Program-made: the position numbers and the translations under genes | In this document: positions 1 through 5,367 of the stretch, in pieces | Position numbering within the stretch: the stretch's first letter is position 1 | Layout of the letters: the number at the start of each line of letters is the position of its first letter | The notes under the pieces: model-generated | Seen by the model: the letters and a program-made list of their open reading frames with translations, nothing else | Databases searched by the model: none | What the model was told of the DNA's origin: nothing | Source: Planctomycetota bacterium | GTDB taxonomy: Bacteria; Planctomycetota; Phycisphaerae; WQYP01 | Assembly: GCA_021805585.1 (NCBI GenBank) | Contig: JAJZEY010000394.1 | Location: 1-5,367, forward strand | Length of the DNA: 5,367 nt | Reading direction: 5' to 3'

Positions 1-802
1 CTTCGGCCGGATTGCGTGCCACCGTGTAAATTTGTACAAGTTTCAATTTGCCGCCGGCGTTAAGAAGTGTTTCCAGCCGTCGGATGTAGGCGGCTATTTC
101 ATCGGATTTTGGAGGCACTCCGTGCACGCGCATAAACAGGGTTTGAATCACAATGGGGCGGGCCTGGGCGGCAAGCTTAATATTTTCCAGGATACGTTCA
201 AAAGGGACCGCGGTGCGGTCAATCTGGTGATAGTATTCCGCTGTGCCGGCGTCGAGCTTGGCCCAAATCTCCCCGTTGTTCCGGTCCAATAATTCGAGTG
301 CGGCGTTAACCGCAGGGCGGTGAAAAAGCGTGGCATTGGTAATCAGCACAATCTTCACCGCCGCCAGGTGGCGCAATGCCAGTTCGCCAGCGGCAATTTG
401 CAGGCACACGGGCAGGGACGGACAGGATGTCGGTTCGCCATCTCCGGAAAAAGCAATATCGTTTAGTCGTCGAAGCTCCGGGGTTACATCGGAAAAAACG
501 GGATGCGAAAAAATTTCACCGCTCATTACCCGATCCAGCATATCCGCGAGTTCCAACTGAAGCAGAGCCAGGTCTATTTCGGGCGAATCGCCGGGCAACT
601 TTCGATCCACACTGCAATAAATACAATCAAAATTGCATACTTTATCCGGGTTTAAGTTCACGCCCACGCTCACGCCGCCGCTGCGGCGGGACACCACCGG
701 ATAGACATAGCGGTTGTTTTGCCACGCGCGTTCGTGCTGTCGAAAAGCGGGCTGGTTGGCCGGAGCAAGAAGGGGAACAAGTCTTTGAATCTCGTTATTC
801 AT
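1..802 (-). CDS. Radical SAM iron-sulfur protein, TYW1/COG0731-like (3' end beyond the window)
   Basis: The reverse strand is open from an ATG at 802 to the left edge, giving 267 residues without a stop; the C-terminus is missing. Seen: the radical SAM cluster CNFDCIYC (Cys56, Cys60, Cys63; CxxxCxxC), which in this superfamily binds the [4Fe-4S] cluster that cleaves S-adenosylmethionine. After it come SGDGEPT (119-125), the GGE-type SAM-binding motif in the form typical of COG0731 proteins, then LITNATL (153-159) and AKLDAGT (181-187). The N-terminal YPVVSRRSGGVSVGVNLNPD stretch (34-53) also fits this family. COG0731 includes the wyosine enzyme TYW1, but bacterial members are mostly of unknown substrate, so I name no reaction. 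It is probably cytoplasmic. The start is uncertain: the ATG has only a weak, distant GGA upstream, and an in-frame GTG lies 18 codons earlier (854-856) before a TAG stop. It is divergent from the SapC gene. Confidence 0.93.
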   Translation of the reverse strand, partial: MNNEIQRLVPLLAPANQPAFRQHERAWQNNRYVYPVVSRRSGGVSVGVNLNPDKVCNFDCIYCSVDRKLPGDSPEIDLALLQLELADMLDRVMSGEIFSHPVFSDVTPELRRLNDIAFSGDGEPTSCPSLPVCLQIAAGELALRHLAAVKIVLITNATLFHRPAVNAALELLDRNNGEIWAKLDAGTAEYYHQIDRTAVPFERILENIKLAAQARPIVIQTLFMRVHGVPPKSDEIAAYIRRLETLLNAGGKLKLVQIYTVARNPAE

Positions 803-865
803 TGGGCGGAATTTCCAAGTCCGTTCGTTTGTGGCCGGCGAATACCAGCAAGCCACTAAAGGCTA

Positions 866-871
866 AGTATA
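866..871 (-). promoter_or_regulatory. Possible -10 element for the radical SAM gene
   Basis: On the reverse strand this reads TATACT, five of six matches to the bacterial -10 consensus. It lies about 64 bases upstream of the chosen ATG and ends 9 bases before the alternative GTG. There is no good -35 hexamer at the usual distance: the nearest TTGACC is about 25 bases upstream. The call rests on one hexamer only. Confidence 0.22.
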
Positions 872-1037
872 AGCAATAACGGGTTGGAGTGTAGCAGGTC
901 AAATCTGACGATTCGTGTTTATGGCCAAAGGACTATGCGGGCATTTGGGCCGACGTCGGTCTGGTGACGACCGGTGGGGCGATATTATGAGCGTATTTAG
1001 TCGAAAGTGACCGCCGATAAGACTTTCGCGATTGTGA

Positions 1038-1065
1038 TTGCCTTTGAATAAAATAGTAGTAAAAT
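1038..1065 (+). promoter_or_regulatory. Alternative promoter candidate upstream of SapC
   Basis: TTGCCT (1038-1043), a 16-base spacer and TAAAAT (1060-1065) lie in an AT-rich patch that stands out from the surrounding sequence. Five of six -10 bases and four of six -35 bases match the sigma-70 consensus. It would give a leader of about 100 bases before the SapC start. It competes with the candidate at 1101-1129, and the sequence alone does not decide between them. Confidence 0.22.
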
Positions 1066-1100
1066 GCTTGAAGTTTCAGGAGCCGCGTTAAAGCGACTTA

Positions 1101-1129
1101 TTGACACCTTCATTGTGCCGGCCGATAGA
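1101..1129 (+). promoter_or_regulatory. Promoter candidate for the SapC gene
   Basis: A perfect -35 consensus TTGACA (1101-1106) is followed after exactly 17 bases by GATAGA (1124-1129), which matches only three of six -10 positions. Transcription would start near 1136, leaving a leader of about 35 bases before the ATG at 1172. The position and spacing are good, but the -10 is poor. Confidence 0.33.
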
Positions 1130-1158
1130 CTGACCGGTCCATAGTTACAAAGAATCCG

Positions 1159-1164
1159 AAAGGG
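1159..1164 (+). promoter_or_regulatory. Ribosome binding site of the SapC gene
   Basis: AAAGGG sits 7 bases before the first of two adjacent in-frame ATG codons (1172 and 1175), so it supports a start at either. I chose the first. The choice changes the protein by one methionine only. Confidence 0.55.
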
Positions 1165-1171
1165 CCACAAG

Positions 1172-1939
1172 ATGATGTTTTACCAGAAGCCAACAGTTCT
1201 AGACCGCAACATTCACCGCAGTGCGCGCGTGAAAATGTCCGGCGGCGATTTTTCCTTTGCCAAACAGACCAATTCCGTGCCCTTGCTGGCATTGGAATTT
1301 CCGCGTGCCGCACTGGACTATCCGATTGTATTTGCCGGACCGAATACCGGCAGTCTTTTGCCTGCTGCGTTGCTGGGGCTGCATACCGATGAAAACCTTT
1401 ATGTAAGCGCCATCGGCGGCTGGACCGGCGGTTATATTCCCGCGTTTATTCGCCGCTATCCATTTGTTCTGGCGGAAAAGCCGGGCGGCGGCGGTGAATT
1501 CAGCGTGTGTATCGACACGGCCTATCCCGGCTGGGAAAATCCGGATGGTACAGCGCTGTTCGACGCCAATGGTGTGGAGGCGCCATTGCTTAAGGAAGTT
1601 CTCACGTTTCTTGGCCAGTACCAGAACAACGTCGCTCCGACCCAGAATTTTATCAAAAAACTTGTTGAATTGGACCTGTTGATTTCACGTGAGATCCGCT
1701 CGCGCGATAGCGGCAATAAATTTCTGTCGCTGCGCGGGTTATATGTGATTGACGAACCGCGGCTGGCCAAACTTTCGGATTCGCAAATTACCGATCTTTG
1801 CCGCACCGGATTTATGGGGCTGATCCATGCCCATCTTCTTTCTCTTGGAAACCTGGTCAAGCTGGAACGGTCGCTGCTGACCGGTTCGCTTACCGCCGCG
1901 CCTGGCGTTGCTGAAGCGGCCGTGTCAGCCGCAATTTGA
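1172..1939 (+). CDS. SapC family protein
   Basis: A complete 255-residue frame with a good ribosome binding site and a TGA stop. Seen: landmarks that I recognise as SapC family (PF07277), in order: VPLLALEF (36-43), DYPIVFAG (49-56), the glycine and aromatic block GGYIPAFIRRYPFVLA (86-101), VCID (112-115), LYVIDEPRL (190-198) and HAHLLSLGN (219-227). The length is normal for the family, which covers nearly the whole chain; the last 20 residues are a low-complexity Ala-rich tail. There is no signal peptide or membrane segment, so the protein is probably cytoplasmic. Known: SapC was linked to S-layer or antimicrobial-peptide resistance by name, but its biochemical role is not established, and many proteobacterial copies lie beside TonB-dependent receptor genes. 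No such partner is visible here. It seems to be transcribed alone: the next frame on this strand is broken. Confidence 0.9.
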   Translation: MMFYQKPTVLDRNIHRSARVKMSGGDFSFAKQTNSVPLLALEFPRAALDYPIVFAGPNTGSLLPAALLGLHTDENLYVSAIGGWTGGYIPAFIRRYPFVLAEKPGGGGEFSVCIDTAYPGWENPDGTALFDANGVEAPLLKEVLTFLGQYQNNVAPTQNFIKKLVELDLLISREIRSRDSGNKFLSLRGLYVIDEPRLAKLSDSQITDLCRTGFMGLIHAHLLSLGNLVKLERSLLTGSLTAAPGVAEAAVSAAI

Positions 1940-2027
1940 TGTGAATTAGCGCGAACTAATCCATCGTTGCGGCTATTTCTGATCCAAATGGAGCGGGCTG
2001 GATCCCGCCACACCAAGTACTGGCGGG
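1938..2027 (+). other. Cluster of small hairpins after SapC
   Basis: Three stem-loops can be drawn. One pairs ATTAG (1945-1949) with CTAAT (1956-1960), with outer GATG/CATC pairing (1938-1941 with 1962-1965). The second pairs GCGGG (1993-1997) with CCCGC (2004-2008). The third pairs CCCGCCA (2004-2010) with TGGCGGG (2021-2027), a perfect 7-bp stem with a 10-base loop. The last two share bases and exclude each other. None is followed by a T-run, so this is not a classical intrinsic terminator, though it lies where transcription of SapC should end. Confidence 0.3.
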
Positions 2028-2074
2028 CCGCGCGGTCTTGACAACTTGTTTATGGAGAGGCAAGCCTTGGCTAA

Positions 2075-2861
2075 TTCCACAATCGTCACGCCCAGGAACG
2101 CAATACCTTTGCCCGTTTGTATGAGTCATCGGCTGCGGCACCAGCGGCTGTTAACCGCCTGTCTGACTACCAGCGCTGCGGCGGGGCTATATGGGGCGAG
2201 CATGGAGCTGTCGTTGAAGTGGAAATTGTGGATGCTTTTCAGCAGACCAATTTAGGGTCAGCGTTGCGCACGTGGTACCCGTATCATACCAACACTGGTG
2301 AATTGGATACTATCCGCAATCAATTAAATAGCGCATCCACTTTTGCGGGGGCCGTACAAAACGGCGCGGTCTTTATCAACACTTCCAACTATAGTCCGTA
2401 ATCAGGCGTCGCCTTTCAGTGGAGCGAAACCGCGATCGATGCGCGCACGGTTACTCCGGTCATGTCCGGTGGCAACGAAGTGAATCTTAACGCTCCCCAT
2501 TGGGCCTTTAATGCCGCATATGGTCGCTTCATCATCCGCTGGACCGGCTGATTCATAAACCATCGCCGGTATCCGACGGGCTGACCATTAATTTCCGGGC
2601 GGATTTTCCATTTAATCGGGTCTCACCGAATCAGAAAAAGTATGAACTCGGTGCCGGAATGGACTATTCAGAATCGCGTTCTAAAGTGCCTGCAACTCCG
2701 ATCGGCCGGGTACGATTCCCTTATCCGGCTTGGAATTCACGATTTGCCTTGAGCCACTATAAAACCCTTCAGGTGAATGGTCTTGGCCGAGATCGGCTTT
2801 TGACCACTCGCTAACCACTTCGGTAATCTTTATGATGGAACGGACTGGTCGGTTGCACGTG
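2075..2861 (+). pseudogene. Decayed protein-coding gene, family not recognised
   Basis: Protein-like sequence continues across this stretch but changes frame and meets stops. Segment 1 (2075-2551) reads HAQERNTFARLYESSAAAP near its start and is broken by TAA at 2399-2401 and TGA at 2549-2551. Readable sequence continues beyond the first stop (SGVAFQWSETAIDARTVTPV). Segment 2 is one base back, about 2548-2814, with DGLTINFRADFPFNRVSP, TPIGRVRFPYPAWNSRFAL and HYKTLQVNGLGRDRL. Segment 3, from about 2804 in the first frame again, reads PLANHFGNLYDGTDWSVAR. The TAA could come from CAA by one C-to-T change. No start codon with a ribosome binding site, signal peptide or membrane anchor precedes segment 1, so the N-terminus is also lost. 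About 260 codons remain. I cannot name the product. The intact neighbours argue against general sequencing error, though local error cannot be excluded. Confidence 0.72.
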
Positions 2862-2874
2862 TCGGTTGCACGTG
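2849..2874 (+). repeat. Perfect 13-bp tandem duplication
   Basis: TCGGTTGCACGTG occurs twice head to tail (2849-2861 and 2862-2874) without a mismatch. Thirteen is not a multiple of three, so the second copy shifts the reading frame of the broken gene right after DGTDWSVAR. It looks like a slippage duplication. Confidence 0.9.
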
Positions 2875-2907
2875 GCCGAGCCGCGCGCCGTCGTATATTA
2901 TTCCGCA

Positions 2908-2925
2908 GCACGGGTGTCCCCGTGC
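2908..2925. repeat. GC-rich inverted repeat (REP-like hairpin)
   Basis: GCACGGG (2908-2914) and CCCGTGC (2919-2925) form a perfect 7-bp stem with the 4-base loop TGTC. No T-run follows on either strand, so it is not a classical terminator. It lies between the broken gene and the AsmA-like gene. It resembles extragenic palindromes that occur in many copies in some genomes, but only one copy lies in this window, so that is inference. Confidence 0.45.
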
Positions 2926-2971
2926 CTCGCAGTGGAATGAGCGGGCAGCGTAAATACAGCAGGTTTTGAGA

Positions 2972-5367
2972 ATGGCGAATTATCCACGAGCAAGCCCGGC
3001 CCGCTGGTGGAAGACTAAGTCGATTGGCAAACCGCATCGGTCGCCTCATGCGATGTTCGTTGGGCGCACACGCTGGTGGGGTTCGCTGCTGCTGCTTATC
3101 ATTCTGGCGATAGCGGTGGGGGGCGGCTGGTATCTGGCGAATCCGCGGCGCATCAGTCAAATGGCCGGGATTCTGCTTTCCCATGTTCTAGGTGGGCAGG
3201 TCACCGTGGCCACGGGGCGCATTTCCCTGGCCGGCACCATTGAACTTTCCGGCGTCCGTTTGCGGACGCGCAACGCACATGGCCCGGCGGCCACCATTTT
3301 TTCCGCCGACCGCGTGGAGGTGCGTTTCAACTGGCTTAGCCTGCTCTACGGCCACCTGCGTGCGACGCAGCTTACCGCAGTGCATCCCGTGCTGAATCTG
3401 GTGGACAACCGGGATACCGGTCGGTGGAATTATCAGAGCTTTTTGCATTTTCAAAAAGGTGCCACATCCAGCCCGACGGAGATTTCCCCAACGGTAACCG
3501 CGCCGCATGCCGCGGGTGCAACTCTTCATCTTCCGGCCATTCAACTTCGTTCCGCGGTTATCCGATGGGGGCGTGTTGAGCATGGCCGTTATGCGGTGAC
3601 GGGCCAGAGCGTCATTGACGCACAACTCGGGCCTGTGCCGCGCCACCGGTCGGTTTATAAAATGGAGATTCAGGAGCGCTCGGTGGACGGACGCGCTGGT
3701 ATTGATATTTCCGGACGCTGGAACCTTTCCGCGCATCGTCTTAGCGCGAATATTCCGCAGTTGGTTCTTTCGCGGGCATTTCGCCGGACACTTCCGGCTC
3801 AATTGCAGGACTGGTGGCGGCGTTTCCATTTTAAGGGAGAACTGCGGAATATATCCATGGCGGTGGGTCCTTATCGTGGCATCAGAATCGCGGCGGCGCT
3901 GCAAAATGTTTCCATGCGCCTGGTTGTGCCCAGCAGGCGGGTGGGGGCGCAGGTTGTGCCGATTGAGCATTTAAGCGGTCTGGTACGCGCGGGCAGCGCG
4001 GCGACACGCATAACCAATCTGACCGGAAGCATTCTGGGCTTCGCTTTTGCGGTACCCGCGGCCTCCTTTGACGGGTACGCGGATAACAGCCCCTTTAATG
4101 TGCGGCTGAATCTGCCGGGGTTTGATCTTCCAGGAAAATATCCGCCCATCCTTTCAACGCGTCCTTTGGCGTTGGCCCGCGCGATCATCTATCGTCTGCG
4201 GCCTAGTGGCCGTATGAATATAAGTATTCATGTTAAACGAACTGCCGCCGGCGCGGTGCCGCGGATAAACGGCCAAATTGTGTGTCTGGGTGTGCGTGCC
4301 CGCTACGCGCACTTTCCTTATCCATTCTATGATGTTCGGGGGCGGATACGCTTCAGTCGGCACGCGATACGGTTTGTGGATCTACGGGGCAAAGCGGAGC
4401 AATATCCGATGACTTTGACCGGTCTGGTTTCCATAAACGAGGATAACGGGCCGATAGATCTTCATATTGCTTCGCCGCTAATCGTGTTTGACCGGCGACT
4501 GGGGGCCTGCCTGCCGCACGATCTGGCCCCCATCTGGACGCGCTTCAACCCCGTGGGAACGGGGCATTTTTACTGCCATGTGGTGCGGGCCGCGGGCAGT
4601 ACCGCCGATCCTGACATACGAATTCACATCTTCCCAACCGATACATCCGGCCGCTATATTGATTTTCCGTATCCGCTTTCCCACGTGCATGGTGAAATGG
4701 TGTTTGCCAACCAGACCATGCGTATCATCCGCCTTACCGCGCCCGTGGTCATACCGCATCCGGTGCCCGGCGGACCGACGATGGGAAAAATTGTTTTTAC
4801 CGGATCCGTTGCGTATCACAGTGGAAACCTTCAAAACCTGCGGCCGCATGTGCGAGTGGTGGCGACCAATGTGCCGGTCAACAAACTTCTCCGGCAAAGC
4901 TTGCCGCGATCTTATGGCAAATGGTTGCGTACCTTTGATGTGGGTGGTCTGGCCGGAATGGACGCGCTGATTACACGTGGCCCGGCCGGCGATCCGAGCA
5001 TTCGCGGAACGCTTACTTTGCGGCATGGAAGAATGCATTATGCCTTGTTGCCCTGGCCGATTACCCATCTGGTCATTCATGGAGACCTCGGACCCAGTCA
5101 CCTGACCCTTTCAAGAATCGATGGCCTGACCGGCCAGGGCGCAACGGGTGGCATTGAGGCCACCGCCGGCGTGCGTGAATCGGCTGACGGACGGGTTGCG
5201 GTTACCGTTCGTGGACGCTGGAATGGCGTAAATGTATCGGGTACACCGGCGGCGCAACTGCCTGCCGCGTGGCGAAAGGCGTGGAAATCCGCAAAGCCGA
5301 CGGGTAAAGTAAACGGACTATTTTCCGCAGCGATCGACGTTTCAACAGGTTCTTCCGGCAAATCCCG
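2972..5367 (+). CDS. Large AsmA/TamB-like membrane-anchored protein (3' end beyond the window)
   Basis: The frame is open from ATG 2972 to the right edge: 798 codons, C-terminus missing. AGG (2961-2963) lies 8 bases upstream, and an in-frame TAA (2951-2953) rules out a longer form. ATG 3053 (Met28) is an alternative start just before the membrane segment. Seen: a basic N-terminus, one hydrophobic helix (about 36-56), then a long beta-rich region. Residues 75-157 follow the AsmA N-terminal pattern: GGQVTVATGRISLAGTIELS, FSADRVEVRFNWLSLLYGHL, and a DTGRWNY block. A Pro/Thr/Ala-rich linker follows (about 163-186). A boundary motif (Leu-Pro, Trp, Phe, Gly) recurs near 274-289, 514-529, 644-658 and 763-778, with a weaker copy near 409-413. 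Known: AsmA-family proteins (AsmA, TamB, YhdP) sit in the inner membrane, span the periplasm and support lipid transport to the outer membrane. The specific member and cargo are unknown. An origin as part of an operon with the broken upstream gene is possible. Confidence 0.85.
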   Translation, partial: MANYPRASPARWWKTKSIGKPHRSPHAMFVGRTRWWGSLLLLIILAIAVGGGWYLANPRRISQMAGILLSHVLGGQVTVATGRISLAGTIELSGVRLRTRNAHGPAATIFSADRVEVRFNWLSLLYGHLRATQLTAVHPVLNLVDNRDTGRWNYQSFLHFQKGATSSPTEISPTVTAPHAAGATLHLPAIQLRSAVIRWGRVEHGRYAVTGQSVIDAQLGPVPRHRSVYKMEIQERSVDGRAGIDISGRWNLSAHRLSANIPQLVLSRAFRRTLPAQLQDWWRRFHFKGELRNISMAVGPYRGIRIAAALQNVSMRLVVPSRRVGAQVVPIEHLSGLVRAGSAATRITNLTGSILGFAFAVPAASFDGYADNSPFNVRLNLPGFDLPGKYPPILSTRPLALARAIIYRLRPSGRMNISIHVKRTAAGAVPRINGQIVCLGVRARYAHFPYPFYDVRGRIRFSRHAIRFVDLRGKAEQYPMTLTGLVSINEDNGPIDLHIASPLIVFDRRLGACLPHDLAPIWTRFNPVGTGHFYCHVVRAAGSTADPDIRIHIFPTDTSGRYIDFPYPLSHVHGEMVFANQTMRIIRLTAPVVIPHPVPGGPTMGKIVFTGSVAYHSGNLQNLRPHVRVVATNVPVNKLLRQSLPRSYGKWLRTFDVGGLAGMDALITRGPAGDPSIRGTLTLRHGRMHYALLPWPITHLVIHGDLGPSHLTLSRIDGLTGQGATGGIEATAGVRESADGRVAVTVRGRWNGVNVSGTPAAQLPAAWRKAWKSAKPTGKVNGLFSAAIDVSTGSSGKS

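Larger units (their letters stand above)
803..1171. other. Divergent intergenic region without a gene
   Basis: This 369-base gap separates the divergent radical SAM and SapC genes. I find no convincing reading frame or structural RNA in it. It holds a perfect 10-bp palindrome, CCGACGTCGG (950-959), which overlaps a small possible hairpin (957-961 with 969-973). It also has an AT-rich patch (1042-1066) and weak promoter candidates listed separately. The palindrome could be an operator for either gene, but one short palindrome in GC-rich DNA is weak evidence. Confidence 0.6.

Noticed and set aside
376..879. 167-codon open frame on the plus strand
   Set aside because: It is antisense to the radical SAM gene, whose CxxxCxxC and GEP motifs settle the coding strand.
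1522..2016. 164-codon open frame on the minus strand
   Set aside because: It is antisense to the SapC gene, Ser/Arg-rich and without motifs.
2038..2066. TTGACA (2038-2043) as a promoter for the broken gene
   Set aside because: The -35 is perfect, but at the right distance there is only CAAGCC, with no resemblance to a -10 element.
2052..2255. Plus-strand frame starting with ATG 2052 (MERQALANST)
   Set aside because: GAGAGG lies too close to or after the start to serve it, and the frame overlaps the broken gene's better-looking frame with low-complexity Leu/Ala sequence. It could hold a little of the lost N-terminus, but I cannot show that.
2399..2551. Programmed readthrough or stop-codon reassignment to explain TAA and TGA in the broken gene
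   Set aside because: Both stop types occur, frame changes follow, and the neighbouring genes use no internal stops, so decay or error is the simpler explanation.
2832..2969. 45-residue plus-strand frame (ATG 2832) ending two bases before the AsmA-like start
   Set aside because: The position suits a coupled leader peptide, but it has no good ribosome binding site, is very basic, overlaps another frame that reads better as protein, and crosses the duplication and hairpin.
2681..3184. 167-codon open frame on the minus strand
   Set aside because: It spans the broken gene, the hairpin and the start of the AsmA-like gene, has biased Arg/Pro composition and shows no motif.
3188..3970. 260-codon open frame on the minus strand
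   Set aside because: It lies wholly inside the AsmA-like gene on the other strand, is rich in Arg, His and Pro, and has no recognisable motif. The plus-strand frame has clear family features and runs to the window edge.

Overview
The window is 5,367 bases of moderately GC-rich bacterial DNA. It holds three genes that look functional, two of them cut by the window edges, and one clearly broken gene. Nothing in it fixes the species. The AsmA-like protein implies an envelope with an outer membrane. The large, module-rich AsmA-like protein beside a radical SAM enzyme would suit a Planctomycetota (Phycisphaerae-like) or related genome, but that is a guess from style, not evidence. TAA and TGA act as ordinary stops.

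Layout. (1) Positions 1-802, minus strand: the first 267 codons of a radical SAM iron-sulfur enzyme of the TYW1/COG0731-like type, running off the left edge. (2) 803-1171: a 369-base divergent intergenic region with weak promoter candidates in both directions. (3) 1172-1939, plus strand: a complete 255-residue SapC-family protein. (4) 1940-2074: a short spacer with several small hairpins and no gene. (5) 2075-2861, plus strand: the remains of a protein-coding gene I do not recognise, with two in-frame stops, at least two frame changes and no visible N-terminus. A perfect 13-bp tandem duplication (2849-2874) and a GC-rich hairpin (2908-2925) lie at and after its end. (6) 2972-5367, plus strand: the first 798 codons of a large AsmA/TamB-like membrane-anchored protein, running off the right edge.

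The genes do not form an obvious pathway. The radical SAM gene is transcribed away from the rest. SapC and the AsmA-like gene share a strand, but about 1 kb of decayed sequence separates them. The most informative observation is that the AsmA-like protein is built from modules: a boundary motif (Leu-Pro, then Trp about 7-8 residues later, an aromatic or hydrophobic residue, and Gly) recurs about every 120 residues. This fits the repeating beta-groove architecture of bridge-like lipid transfer proteins. I see no CRISPR array, tRNA, rRNA, transposase or other mobile element, and no convincing new multi-gene system.
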